Origin: Mesorhizobium sp. M8A.F.Ca.ET.218.01.1.1
Lineage (GTDB): Bacteria > Pseudomonadota > Alphaproteobacteria > Rhizobiales > Rhizobiaceae
Direction of reading: 5' to 3'
DNA: 64,000 nt
Assembly (NCBI RefSeq): GCF_004791165.1
Contig: NZ_SRUZ01000012.1
Location: forward strand, 62,001-126,000
A program made the position numbers and the translations under genes. Of this stretch, positions 26,651 to 35,353 are shown piece after piece. The notes under the pieces are model-generated. The model was not told where the DNA came from and ran no database searches. It saw only the letters and a program-made list of their open reading frames with translations. Every line of letters begins with the position of its first letter. The first letter of the stretch is position 1.

Positions 26651-27277
26651 TCAACCGTACACAGCCAGCACCGTGGTCAACAGCAGCGTCGCGGCAAAGA
26701 CCAGATTGATGATCCGCGAGGCGACAGGCCTGCGCAGGAAGCGTGCGAACGCCGCGCCGGCAACAAGCCACACGGCGTGGATGACGACGATCATCACCGC
26801 CAGAACAGTCAGTTTCGTCCACAGGCCGAGCTCGACATCGCCCTTTCTCGACGAGGTGCCGGCGAACACGGCAGCGATCGCCACATAGGCCTTGGGGTTG
26901 GCGACCGCCAGGAGAAATCCAGCCAGCCAGGTTGGGCGCGAAGCCTCGGCGGCACGTGCGGCCAGCGCCGGCGCGGTGGCGATCTTGAAGGCGAGATAGA
27001 GAATGTAGGCCGCCGACGCGACAACCAGCAACGGCGCCAGCTTCGGCATCGACCCAAGCACCGCCATAACCCCGGTCGCCACAACCAGCAGCACGGCGAT
27101 CGTGCCTAGGACGATGCCGCCGGTGTAGCGAAGCGAATCGCGCAGGCCGAAGGCGGCGCCGACGGCGGTAACGCTTATCGTCGCCGGCCCAGGGCTGCCC
27201 ATGACGACGGTGGCGGCCAGCAACAGCGCAAGCAATTGGCGCCAAGGCTCCGGCTGCGAAAGAAGCGATCCGTCCAT
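26651..27277 (-). CDS. LysE/RhtB-family exporter
   Basis: A 208-residue protein with about six hydrophobic spans. The opening 'LLAATVVMGSPGPATISVTAVGAAFGLRDSLRY' holds the LysE/RhtB signature GPGP-like motif ('GSPGPA'), and 'FLLAVANPKAYVAIAAVF' is the second family mark. It probably exports an amino acid or derivative. ATG 27277 ('MDGSLLSQ') is used; an upstream ATG at 27319 adds a hydrophilic extension. It converges on plsC with a 3-bp gap. Confidence 0.87.
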   Translation of the reverse strand: MDGSLLSQPEPWRQLLALLLAATVVMGSPGPATISVTAVGAAFGLRDSLRYTGGIVLGTIAVLLVVATGVMAVLGSMPKLAPLLVVASAAYILYLAFKIATAPALAARAAEASRPTWLAGFLLAVANPKAYVAIAAVFAGTSSRKGDVELGLWTKLTVLAVMIVVIHAVWLVAGAAFARFLRRPVASRIINLVFAATLLLTTVLAVYG

Positions 27278-27369
27278 CTGGTCCTCCGCCCTGAGCCCGT
27301 GCGAAGGACGGTATGGCAAGGCATGAGGATCGTCTTGGACGTTCGTGCGTCCCGTCTTGCCGGCAGCCC

Positions 27370-28317
27370 TCAGGCGCTGGCTTTGTCGAGCTCGGCCATA
27401 TCGTCGGCGCTCAACTTCAACGACACCGCCCTGATCAGGCTGTCCATCTGGCTTGGCTTGGTGGCACTGGCGATCGGCGCGGTGACGCCCGGCCGCGCCA
27501 TGGCCCAGGCAAGCGCCACTTCCGCCTGCTTGGCCGAATGCCTGGCGGATACGGCGTCGAGCGCCGCCAGAATGCGCGTGCCGCGTGGATTGAGATAGCC
27601 GCCGACATCCTCCCCGCGCTCGCTCTGGCCAAGATCGGCTTCCGTGCGGTACTTGCCGCTCAAGAAACCTTTGGCCAGGCTGAAATAGGTGATGACGCCG
27701 ACATCCTCGGCCACGCAGAGGTCGCGCAGCGGGCCATCGAAGGAGGAGCGGTCGTAGAGATTGTATTCCGGCTGCAGCACCTCGTAGCGCGGCAGGCCGC
27801 GCAGGCTTGCCACGTCAAGTGCAGCACGCAACTGGCCGGCATCGAGGTTGGAACAGCCGGCATAGCGGATCTTGCCCTTGGCGAGCAGTTTCTCATAGGC
27901 GCCGAGCGTTTCCTCATAGGGCGTCGTCGGATCCGGCCAGTGCGACAGATAAAGATCGATGAATTCGGTCTGCAGCCGCTTCAGCGATGCATCGACGGCC
28001 TTTTCAATATAGGCGGCGGACAGATCCTTGTGGCCCTGCCCCATATCCGAGCCGACCTTGGTGACCACCACGACCTTGTCGCGATTGCCGCGGTCCTTCA
28101 TCCATTTGCCGATGATGGTTTCCGATTCACCGCCCTTGTTGCCGGGAACCCAACGCGAATAGGCGTCGGCCGTATCGATGGCATTGAGGCCCGCGCCGAC
28201 GAAGCGGTCGAGCAGATCGAAGGAGGTCTTCTCGTCAGCGGTCCAGCCGAAGACATTGCCGCCCAGAACCAGCGGCGCGATGGAAAGGTCGGTGCGACCG
28301 AGACGGCGTTTCTGCAA
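27370..28317 (-). CDS. Aldo/keto reductase
   Basis: A 315-residue TIM-barrel NADPH oxidoreductase. The catalytic tetrad is visible: D48 and Y53 ('DTADAY'), K87 ('VTKVGS') and H126 ('YLSHWPD'). The N terminus 'KRRLGRTDLSIAPLVLGGNVFG' is typical of the YghZ/YajO-like group. The substrate is probably a carbonyl compound, not defined. It lies upstream of the LysE gene in the same direction, 92 bp from its start. Confidence 0.9.
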   Translation of the reverse strand: MQKRRLGRTDLSIAPLVLGGNVFGWTADEKTSFDLLDRFVGAGLNAIDTADAYSRWVPGNKGGESETIIGKWMKDRGNRDKVVVVTKVGSDMGQGHKDLSAAYIEKAVDASLKRLQTEFIDLYLSHWPDPTTPYEETLGAYEKLLAKGKIRYAGCSNLDAGQLRAALDVASLRGLPRYEVLQPEYNLYDRSSFDGPLRDLCVAEDVGVITYFSLAKGFLSGKYRTEADLGQSERGEDVGGYLNPRGTRILAALDAVSARHSAKQAEVALAWAMARPGVTAPIASATKPSQMDSLIRAVSLKLSADDMAELDKASA

Positions 28318-28440
28318 GACGGATCTCCGTGATGATTGGGGCCGGGCGATGCCGCCCGCTGGCTGGGTTCGGAGCCTAACCTAGGTCTTGCCGCATCGAG
28401 GTCAAAGGCCCTGGCCACCGTTTTCCGCAGAGCCAGCGCT

Positions 28441-28962
28441 TCACAAAGACGCTATCCCCCGTTTCACCTCCTCCAGCCAGTGGTCGCGGATGCCCAGTGC
28501 TTCCAGATGCTTCAGCGTACTCAGCACATAGTCCTCGTTGTTGCCCGATCGGCCGACCGCGCCACGCACCACGGCCGCTGCATCCGCCGCGTCCATCGCC
28601 CCGGCATATTGCTCATGCTTGCGGTCGACGATGTAGGCCACGGCCTCGACCGCGCCGCCGCCGTCGAGACGAACCTTGAGCGTCCGCTCGAGATAGACGC
28701 TGGTGACAAGCTCGCGCTCACGCAGATAGGCAATGACCTCGTCGCGCAGTTCGCCGGGCACGCGGAAGGCGAGGCCGACGCAGGACCCGCCATGGTCGAG
28801 GCCAAGCACCAGTCCCGGCCGCTGGCGCGTGCCGCGGTGCACGAAGGAATAGACGCAAAGCGAGCGGCGGTAGCCATGCAGGCGCGCACGCCGTGTCTCG
28901 ACATGCGCGAAACCGGGCCGCCAGATCAGCGAACCGTAGCCGAACACCCAAAAATCGCCCAT
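28441..28962 (-). CDS. ChaC-like glutathione-specific gamma-glutamylcyclotransferase
   Basis: A 173-residue protein. It opens 'MGDFWVFGYGSLIWRPGF', the ChaC signature that forms the substrate-binding loop, and contains 'RRSLCVYSFVHRGT' and 'GLVLGLDHGGSC', also family marks. ChaC enzymes cleave glutathione to 5-oxoproline and cysteinylglycine in the cytoplasm. ATG 28962 starts the conserved region directly. A 123-bp gap with no recognisable gene separates it from the aldo/keto reductase start. Confidence 0.88.
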   Translation of the reverse strand: MGDFWVFGYGSLIWRPGFAHVETRRARLHGYRRSLCVYSFVHRGTRQRPGLVLGLDHGGSCVGLAFRVPGELRDEVIAYLRERELVTSVYLERTLKVRLDGGGAVEAVAYIVDRKHEQYAGAMDAADAAAVVRGAVGRSGNNEDYVLSTLKHLEALGIRDHWLEEVKRGIASL

Positions 28963-29113
28963 ATCACCGCGCCTGATTGCAAAAGAATGGCAACACCGCA
29001 CCGGAAACCGGTGTTTTTTCCGCTCGTGTCCGTCTACCTATCGTCTCTGTCCACTGGTGTTCCCGGAATCGAGAATCCGTTCACACCATCCATGCGTTAA
29101 TGAGAGCCAAAGC

Positions 29114-30112
29114 ATGACGTCAAGTGACGAACGCCGACCGGGTAACCGTCGCCGCCTATGGTGGCTTGCCGCGTTCATCCTGGTGCTGTTCGCCATATAC
29201 AGCGCCGGATGGTTCTATCTGGCCAACAGGGTCAGGTCGGAGGCCGACAAGGCGGTTGCCACGCTCAATAAGAGCGGCATCCAGGCTGGCTGCGCCAACC
29301 TCGAGGTCAGTGGCTATCCGCTGAGCTTTGCCGTCTCTTGCGACAATCTCGCCTACGAGGACGATGCCAAGAACATTGCCGCCTCGGCCGGCTCCTTCAA
29401 TGCCACCGCCCAGATCGCCCAGCCCTTGTCGCCGGTTGCCAATCTGCGCGGTCCGCTCCGAACCTCCGTCCCGGGCATGATGCCGCTCTGGATCGACTGG
29501 GACAATCTGCAGGCCAACGTCAAACTGTGGTATCCGCTGCCGCGACGTATAGCGCTGCAGGCCGAGGGCCTGTCGGGCCAGACCGATCCGGCCGACGATA
29601 CCGATCCAGTCGAGCTGTTCAGTGCCGGCAAGGCATCAGGCCAGTTGCAGCCGAATGGCGCGGATATCGACTATGTCGGCAGCTTTGGCGATCTTGAAAT
29701 CGATCCCGACACGATCGGCGGGCGCGTGCTGCCGGCGCTCGATGCCAGCGGCGACGTGACACTGAAGAACGGCGTGGCGCTGGTCGGCACGCAGGTGAAA
29801 AGCCTGCGCGGCCAGAGGATCGAAATCCGTAATCTCGATCTGTCGTCGGGGACGGCGCGTGTCACCGTTTCCGGACCGCTGTCGGTCGATGCAGAAGGCC
29901 TGGTCGATGCCGATCTGATGATCAGGATCAAGGATCCGAAGGCCGTGGCATCTATCCTTGCCGGCGCCGTGCCCGAGCAGAAGAATGCGATCGAGCAAGG
30001 TTTTGGCGCCCTGGCTCTACTCGGCAGCGAGCCGTCGATGCCGCTGAAGGTGGTCAAGGGCAAGGCCTCGCTCGGCTTTATCCCGCTGGGCAAGATCAAG
30101 CCGGTGCAATAG
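29114..30112 (+). CDS. DUF2125 domain membrane-anchored protein
   Basis: A 332-residue protein with an N-terminal span ('LWWLAAFILVLFAIYSAGWFYL') and a large periplasmic region. The motif 'SGIQAGCANLEVSGYPLSFAVSCDNL' with two cysteines is typical of DUF2125 proteins of Hyphomicrobiales. Function is unknown. The periplasmic part is beta-rich, with repeated glycine-flanked strands. ATG 29114 precedes the charged-then-hydrophobic N terminus. It ends 5 bp before the sugar kinase gene. Confidence 0.82.
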   Translation: MTSSDERRPGNRRRLWWLAAFILVLFAIYSAGWFYLANRVRSEADKAVATLNKSGIQAGCANLEVSGYPLSFAVSCDNLAYEDDAKNIAASAGSFNATAQIAQPLSPVANLRGPLRTSVPGMMPLWIDWDNLQANVKLWYPLPRRIALQAEGLSGQTDPADDTDPVELFSAGKASGQLQPNGADIDYVGSFGDLEIDPDTIGGRVLPALDASGDVTLKNGVALVGTQVKSLRGQRIEIRNLDLSSGTARVTVSGPLSVDAEGLVDADLMIRIKDPKAVASILAGAVPEQKNAIEQGFGALALLGSEPSMPLKVVKGKASLGFIPLGKIKPVQ

Positions 30113-30117
30113 CACCC

Positions 30118-31047
30118 ATGGCAAGACCCGTGAGGCTCTTGAGTGTTGGAGCGCTGACGCTGGACACCATCCTGCGCGTCGAGTCGCTTCCGACGCATCA
30201 GGGAAAATTCATCGCCTCGGACGGCGTCCAGATCGCCTCGGGCATGGCCACGAGCGCGGCCTGCGCCGCACGTCGTCTCGGCGCCGAGATATCGCTATGG
30301 GCGAGTGCTGGCGACGATCCTGTCGGCGATCAGCTGATCGCTGGAATCGAGGCCGAGGGCGTCGATTGCAGCCATGTGCGCCGCGTCAGCGGCGCACGCT
30401 CGGCGCTGGCCTCGATCCTGGTCGATGCGCATGGCGAGCGTATCATCGTGCCGTTCTACGACACGCGCGCGCAGGCTGATCCCGAAGCCTTGCCGTTTCC
30501 CGACATCACGGCGTTCGATGCCGTGCTGGCCGACGTGCGCTGGCCGGGTGCAGCGGCACTTGCCCTGCCCGCGGCGCGCGCCGCGGGCAGGCCGGCTATC
30601 CTCGATGCCGATACCGCGCCGCTGGCGGTGCTGGAGCAACTGTTGCCGCTGGCCTCGCACATCGTCGCCTCCGAACCGGCAGTGCGTATCATCTGCGGCC
30701 ACGCGTTGGATCTGGAGACCGCTTGCGAGGATCTCGCCTCCAGCACCGACGCCTTCGTCGCGGTCACCGGCGGCGCGGCGGGTACCTGGTGGTTCGATCG
30801 AAGCGCCGGATCATCCCGCCATGTCGAGGCGCCGAGGATCAAGGCGGTCGACACGCTGGCCGCCGGCGATGTCTTTCATGGCGCCTTTGCCGTTGGGCTG
30901 GCGGAAGCCATGGCGATCGAGCACGCACTGCGCTTTGCGAGTGCCGCCGCCGCGCTCAAATGCCTGCGCTTCGGCGGCAGGCTGGGCGCGCCGGATCGGG
31001 CGGAAACGCTCGCCATGATGGCAGCGACCTGGCCTGAAACAGCTTAG
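30118..31047 (+). CDS. PfkB-family carbohydrate kinase
   Basis: A 309-residue ribokinase-fold enzyme. The N-terminal glycine region is 'GVQIASGMATSAACAARRLGA' and the PfkB signature 2 with the catalytic base is 'DTLAAGDVFHGAF'. It phosphorylates a sugar or nucleoside; the substrate is not clear, though the arrangement resembles the sulfofructose/ribokinase-like branch. It follows DUF2125 closely and overlaps the 3' end of tyrC on the other strand by 4 bp. Confidence 0.87.
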   Translation: MARPVRLLSVGALTLDTILRVESLPTHQGKFIASDGVQIASGMATSAACAARRLGAEISLWASAGDDPVGDQLIAGIEAEGVDCSHVRRVSGARSALASILVDAHGERIIVPFYDTRAQADPEALPFPDITAFDAVLADVRWPGAAALALPAARAAGRPAILDADTAPLAVLEQLLPLASHIVASEPAVRIICGHALDLETACEDLASSTDAFVAVTGGAAGTWWFDRSAGSSRHVEAPRIKAVDTLAAGDVFHGAFAVGLAEAMAIEHALRFASAAAALKCLRFGGRLGAPDRAETLAMMAATWPETA

Positions 31048-31979
31048 CTCTTTGCCGGATGCTCGACCGCCTGGCGGCCAAAGTCCGGCGCGTCGATATC
31101 CTGGCCCGCCTCGATGATCGAGCGGCGCACGGCGCGGGTGCGGGTGAACAGGTCGAAGAGTTTGTCGCCATCGCCCCAGCGGATCGCGCGCTGCAGGAAC
31201 GCCAGATCTTCCGAGAAGCGCGCCAGCATTTCCAGGATGGCATCCTTGTTGTGCAGGCACACGTCCCGCCACATGGTCGGATCGGAGGCGGCCAGACGCG
31301 TGAAATCGCGAAAGCCGGAGGCGGAATATTTGATCACTTCCGTCTTGGTCACCGATTCCAGGTCGTCGGCGGTGCCGACGATGTTGTAGGCGATGATGTG
31401 CGGCAGATGCGAGACGATGGCCAGCGTCATGTCGTGATGCTGCGGATCCATCGTGTCGATGTTGGCGCCGCAGCGGCGCCAGAATTCCGACAGCCGTTCC
31501 AGCGCCTCCGGATCGGTGCCCGGCACCGGCGTGAAGATGCACCAGCGATTGTCGAACAGGTCGGCAAATCCGGCATCCGGGCCGGATTTTTCGGTACCCG
31601 CCAGCGGATGGCCGGGAATGAAATGGACGCCCTCAGGCACATGCGGCTGCATCTGCGCGATGACTGAGGCCTTGGTTGAGCCGACATCGGTGAGGATCGC
31701 ACCTTTTTTTAGCGCCGGCGCAATCTCCTGCGCCACCGCACCGGATGAGCCCACCGGCACCGAGACGATGACCAGATCGGCATCACGCACAGCTTCCCTG
31801 GAATCGGTGGTGTAGGAATCGCCTAGTCCCAGTTCCTCGGCTCGCTTGAGCGTTGCCACACTGCGCGTCGAGATCGCGACATGGCGAGCCAGGCCTTCGC
31901 GGCGAATGACGCGGGCCAGCGACGAGCCGATCAGGCCGATGCCGACCAGCGCGATTTTTTCGAACATCGGTGATGCCAT
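31044..31979 (-). CDS. tyrC: Prephenate/arogenate dehydrogenase
   Basis: A 311-residue NAD(P)-dependent enzyme. The Rossmann loop is 'ALVGIGLIGSS' and the catalytic histidine lies in 'GHPLAGTEKSG'; 'DVGSTKASV' and 'HHDMTLAIVSHLPH' complete the family pattern. It makes 4-hydroxyphenylpyruvate or tyrosine. It is a stand-alone dehydrogenase without a chorismate mutase domain, as in other rhizobia. It follows hisC by 22 bp, the conserved hisC-tyrC pair. ATG 31979 and 31967 are both possible starts. Confidence 0.9.
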   Translation of the reverse strand: MASPMFEKIALVGIGLIGSSLARVIRREGLARHVAISTRSVATLKRAEELGLGDSYTTDSREAVRDADLVIVSVPVGSSGAVAQEIAPALKKGAILTDVGSTKASVIAQMQPHVPEGVHFIPGHPLAGTEKSGPDAGFADLFDNRWCIFTPVPGTDPEALERLSEFWRRCGANIDTMDPQHHDMTLAIVSHLPHIIAYNIVGTADDLESVTKTEVIKYSASGFRDFTRLAASDPTMWRDVCLHNKDAILEMLARFSEDLAFLQRAIRWGDGDKLFDLFTRTRAVRRSIIEAGQDIDAPDFGRQAVEHPAKS

Positions 31980-32001
31980 GGTGTGTAACTTTTCAGGCGT
32001 T

Positions 32002-33111
32002 CTAGCTTTTCAGGAATGTCTTGAGCGCGGCGACAACGCCGCGATTGGCCTCTTCGGTACCGACGGTCATTCGCAGCGCGTTGGGAAAGCCGTAGCCTGA
32101 AACGCGCCGCAGAATATAGCCGCGCGCGCTCAGATAATCATCCGCCGCAGCCGCCGAATGCCTCTGGTCGTCGGGAAAATGAATGAGCAGGAAATTGCCG
32201 ACGCTGGGCGTCACGCGCAGTCCGAGTCCAGTCATCTCCTCGCTCAGCCAGGCGAGCCAGGTCTCGTTATGCGCCACGCTGCGCTCGACATGGGCGCGGT
32301 CGCGGATCGCGGCGATGCCGGCCTCGATCGCGGTCGCATTGACGTTGAAGGGGCCGCGCACGCGGTTGATCGCATCGACAATGTGCATCGGACCATACAT
32401 CCAGCCGATACGCGCTCCGCCGAGACCGATCTTGGAGAAGGTGCGGGTCATCACCACGTTCTCGGCGCTGCCGGCCAGCTCGATGCCGGCTTCGTAATCG
32501 TTGCGGCGGACATATTCGGCATAGGCCGCGTCCAGCACCAGCAGCACGTTTTTCGGCAGTCCGGCATGCAGGCGACGCACCTCCTGGAACGGCACATAGG
32601 TGCCGGTCGGATTGTTGGGATTGGCCAGGAACACGATTTTCGTGCGCGGCGTCACAGCCGCCAGCATCGCATCGATGTCGGCGCGCTCGTCGGTCTCCTT
32701 GACCACGACCGGGGTGGCGCCGGCCGACTGGATGTAGATCTTGTAGACCATGAAGGCGTGTTCGGTGAACATGGCCTCGTCGCCGGGCGCGAGATAGGTC
32801 TGTGCCAACAGGCCAAGGATCTCGTCGGAACCGTTGGAGCAGATGATGTTCTGCGCGTTGAGGCCATGCACCTCGGCGATCGCCTCGCGCAACCGCCTGG
32901 CGGTGCCGTCGGGATAGATGTCGAGTTTGCCGGCGACCTCACGCGCGGCCTCGATCGCCTTCGGCGACGGCCCAAGCGGGTTCTCGTTCGACGACAACTT
33001 GTAGACCTTGGCGACCCCGGCCGGCGCCGTGCTCTTGCCGGGCACATAGGCGTCTATGTCCATGATGCCCGCGCGGGGGGTTGGACGTGCCTGATCCGGT
33101 GTCTGGTTCAT
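32002..33111 (-). CDS. hisC: Histidinol-phosphate aminotransferase
   Basis: A 369-residue fold-I PLP enzyme. The early mark 'YKLSSNENPLGPSPKAIEA' and the PLP lysine in 'TRTFSKIGLGGARIGW' identify HisC; it often also transaminates tyrosine and phenylalanine precursors, which fits the linked tyrC. ATG 33111 ('MNQTPDQARP') is chosen; an upstream frame to 33180 has no better start. It is divergent from metX across a 336-bp region holding a SAM-II riboswitch for the other direction. Confidence 0.92.
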   Translation of the reverse strand: MNQTPDQARPTPRAGIMDIDAYVPGKSTAPAGVAKVYKLSSNENPLGPSPKAIEAAREVAGKLDIYPDGTARRLREAIAEVHGLNAQNIICSNGSDEILGLLAQTYLAPGDEAMFTEHAFMVYKIYIQSAGATPVVVKETDERADIDAMLAAVTPRTKIVFLANPNNPTGTYVPFQEVRRLHAGLPKNVLLVLDAAYAEYVRRNDYEAGIELAGSAENVVMTRTFSKIGLGGARIGWMYGPMHIVDAINRVRGPFNVNATAIEAGIAAIRDRAHVERSVAHNETWLAWLSEEMTGLGLRVTPSVGNFLLIHFPDDQRHSAAAADDYLSARGYILRRVSGYGFPNALRMTVGTEEANRGVVAALKTFLKS

Positions 33112-33249
33112 GTCTTGCAAAATCCGTCGAAAATGCCTCCATCCGGAAGCCGCTGCGGAAATACAAGCCATGGCCGGCAATGTCGAGAGGCGGCACTAGT
33201 GCCAGCCGCCGCCATTGACGGCGAGGCGGGCGGGTTCTAGAAGGGCGGT

Positions 33250-33315
33250 GACAGTTCCGTGGTGATTTGGCCGGTCGGCTTGCAGCCACGTTAAACAATT
33301 CGCTAAAGGGCCGTT
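33250..33315 (+). promoter_or_regulatory. SAM-II riboswitch upstream of metX
   Basis: The P1 stem CGTGG (33258-33262) pairs with CCACG (33286-33290). Between them 'TGATTTGGCCGG' and 'GGCTTGCAG' match the conserved SAM-II loop, and 'TTAAACA' plus 'GCTAAAGGG' follow as in the metA/metX RNAs of alphaproteobacteria. This RNA folds as a pseudoknot that binds S-adenosylmethionine and lowers metX expression. It ends about 130 nt before the metX start. Confidence 0.88.
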
Positions 33316-33383
33316 TGCGTGACGTAACCGGCTTTGCGAAGGCAATGCCGGTTTTTTATTGTCCGCTACCGGCCCGGACGACC

Positions 33384-33430
33384 GCATCGGCGCCGCGAAA
33401 ATCAGCGGAGATTTTCGCAAGAAACGATGC
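33384..33430. repeat. Dispersed palindromic repeat, family B copy 1 (metX leader)
   Basis: Outer arms GCATCG (33384-33389) and CGATGC (33425-33430); inner arms GCGAAAATC (33395-33403) and GATTTTCGC (33410-33418). The same layout recurs upstream of gloB. It lies between the riboswitch and the metX ribosome site and creates a spurious upstream ATG at 33427. Confidence 0.75.
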
Positions 33431-33447
33431 AGCAAGAGAGATTAGGA

Positions 33448-34617
33448 ATGGCCGCTCTGCGCGCAGCAAGGACCAACAACGAGGTCGACAATCCGTCGAG
33501 CCTGGTGTTGCGTTTCGGACCCGACAAGCCGCTCAAGCTCGATGCCGGCACGGTGCTGTCGCCGTTCCAGATCGCCTATCAGACCTATGGCGTTCTGAAC
33601 GATGCCCGTTCCAATGCCATCCTCGTCTGCCATGCACTGACCGGCGACCAGCATGTCGCCAACACCAATCCGGTGACCGGCAAGCCAGGCTGGTGGGAAG
33701 TGCTGATCGGCCCCGGCAAGATCATCGACACCAACCGTTTCTTCGTCATCTGTTCCAACGTTATCGGCGGCTGCCTTGGTTCCACCGGGCCGGCTTCGAC
33801 CAACCCCGCCACGGGAAAGCCCTATGGGCTCGACCTCCCTGTCATCACCATCCGCGACATGGTGCGTGCGCAGCAGATGCTGGTCGACCATTTCGGCATC
33901 GAGAAGCTTTTCTGCGTGCTGGGCGGTTCGATGGGCGGCATGCAGGTGCTGCAATGGGCGTCGAGCTATCCCGAGCGGGTATTCTCGGCACTGCCGATCG
34001 CCACCGGCGCACGCCATTCGTCACAGAACATCGCCTTCCACGAGGTCGGGCGGCAGGCCGTGATGGCCGATCCGGACTGGCATGGCGGCAAATATTTCGA
34101 GCACGGCAAGCGCCCGGAAAAGGGGTTGGCGGTGGCGCGCATGGCCGCCCACATCACCTATCTGTCGGAAGCCGCCCTGCACCGCAAATTCGGCCGCAAC
34201 CTGCAGGACCGCGAAGCGCTGACCTTCGGCTTCGATGCCGATTTCCAAATCGAGAGCTATCTGCGCCACCAGGGCATGACCTTCGTCGACCGCTTCGACG
34301 CCAACTCCTACCTCTACATGACACGGTCGATGGATTATTTCGACCTTGCCGCCGACCATGGCGGCCGGCTGGCGGACGCCTTTGCCGGCACGAAGACCCG
34401 CTTCTGCCTGGTGTCCTTCACGTCGGATTGGCTGTTCCCGACCGAAGAGAGCCGCTCGATCGTGCACGCGCTCAACGCCGCCGGTGCCTCGGTTTCCTTC
34501 GTCGAGATCGAGACCGACCGCGGCCACGACGCCTTCCTGCTCGACGAACCGGAACTGTTTGCCGCCATCAACGGCTTTATCGGTTCGGCCGCGCGCGCCA
34601 GGGGGCTCGGCGCATGA
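33448..34617 (+). CDS. metX: Homoserine O-acetyltransferase
   Basis: A 389-residue alpha/beta-hydrolase. The nucleophile is S161 in 'GGSMGG', and the catalytic Asp-His pair lies late ('FTSDWLFP', 'RGHDAFLL'). It activates homoserine for methionine synthesis by direct sulfhydrylation. I chose ATG 33448 ('MAALRAARTN') because AAGAGAG lies 7 bases upstream and the alternative ATG 33427 is inside a dispersed repeat. A SAM-II riboswitch controls it. The stop overlaps the start of a 42-codon frame leading to metW (ATGA junction). Confidence 0.93.
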   Translation: MAALRAARTNNEVDNPSSLVLRFGPDKPLKLDAGTVLSPFQIAYQTYGVLNDARSNAILVCHALTGDQHVANTNPVTGKPGWWEVLIGPGKIIDTNRFFVICSNVIGGCLGSTGPASTNPATGKPYGLDLPVITIRDMVRAQQMLVDHFGIEKLFCVLGGSMGGMQVLQWASSYPERVFSALPIATGARHSSQNIAFHEVGRQAVMADPDWHGGKYFEHGKRPEKGLAVARMAAHITYLSEAALHRKFGRNLQDREALTFGFDADFQIESYLRHQGMTFVDRFDANSYLYMTRSMDYFDLAADHGGRLADAFAGTKTRFCLVSFTSDWLFPTEESRSIVHALNAAGASVSFVEIETDRGHDAFLLDEPELFAAINGFIGSAARARGLGA

Positions 34618-34719
34618 CCCCGAAATGTTGCAGACTTTTCGGACCACGGTCATGCGTCAGACGGAAAGGCGAAGCCATGACCCAGAAAAATTGCGGACTT
34701 TTCGGACCATCGTCATGCG
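34613..34719. repeat. Two tandem copies of palindromic repeat family A between metX and metW
   Basis: Copies at 34613-34656 and 34676-34719 each have CATGAC at one end and GTCATGCG at the other, with a conserved 'GGACTTTTCGGACCA'-like core. The repeat unit, including 'GGCGAAGCCATGA', is 63 and then 62 bp long, so the second ribosome site and start codon look like part of a duplicated unit. Confidence 0.8.
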
Positions 34720-34742
34720 CCACTCAGGAGGCGAAGCCATGA
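34614..34742 (+). CDS. 42-residue linker frame coupled to metX and metW, made of two repeat copies
   Basis: ATG 34614 overlaps the metX stop (ATGA), and its TGA (34740-34742) overlaps the metW ATG at 34739 (ATGA). The product is two near-copies of a block 'MT(P/Q)K.C.LFGP.SC', each with two or three cysteines. It is stop-free across both palindromes. It may be an expressed peptide, or a way to keep ribosomes moving from metX to metW. There is no homologue I recognise; the frame could be a by-product of the repeats. Confidence 0.4.
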   Translation: MTPKCCRLFGPRSCVRRKGEAMTQKNCGLFGPSSCATQEAKP

Positions 34743-35353
34743 GCGTCAATGGCAGCCAGCGTGTCGACCTTGAGGTCGTCGCCAACCTCATCCCGCCGCA
34801 ATCGCGCGTGCTTGACGTAGGCTCCGGCGACGGCTCGCTGCTCGAATTGCTGCAGGAAACCAAGCAGGTCGACGGTCGCGGCCTTGAGCTTTCGCAGCGC
34901 GGCGTCAACGAATGCGTGGCGCGCGGCCTCTCGGTCATCCAGGGCGATGCCGACAAGGATCTCGAATTCTATCCCGACAAGGGTTTTGACTTCGTCGTCC
35001 TGTCGCAGACCCTGCAGGCCACCCGCAACCCGAAGCTGGTGCTCGACGAACTGCTCCGGATCGGCAATCGGGCGATCGTGTCCTTCCCCAATTTCGGCCA
35101 TTGGCGGGTGCGCCTGTCGCTGTTCGTCAAGGGCCGCATGCCGGTGACCAAGGATCTGCCCTACTCCTGGTACGACACGCCCAACATCCACTTCTGCACC
35201 ATCCGCGACTTCGTCAATCTGTGCGAGGAGCTTGGCGCGACGGTGGAAAAGGCGACCGCGCTCGACGCCAACGGCCAGAAGATCGGCCTGTCGATGCCCT
35301 GGTGGTTCTGGAATTTCTTTGGCCAGCAGGCGGTGTTTTTGTTGAAGCGATAA
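34739..35353 (+). CDS. metW: Methionine biosynthesis protein MetW
   Basis: A 204-residue SAM-dependent methyltransferase-fold protein. The SAM loop 'VLDVGSGDGSLLELL' is followed by 'RGLELSQRGVNECVARGLSVIQGDAD', and the family mark 'FPNFGHWRVRL' is present. MetW supports MetX activity in alpha- and beta-proteobacteria and the two genes stay together. AGGAGG lies 7 bases before ATG 34739. Unlike in most relatives, a repeat-derived frame separates it from metX. Confidence 0.9.
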   Translation: MSVNGSQRVDLEVVANLIPPQSRVLDVGSGDGSLLELLQETKQVDGRGLELSQRGVNECVARGLSVIQGDADKDLEFYPDKGFDFVVLSQTLQATRNPKLVLDELLRIGNRAIVSFPNFGHWRVRLSLFVKGRMPVTKDLPYSWYDTPNIHFCTIRDFVNLCEELGATVEKATALDANGQKIGLSMPWWFWNFFGQQAVFLLKR

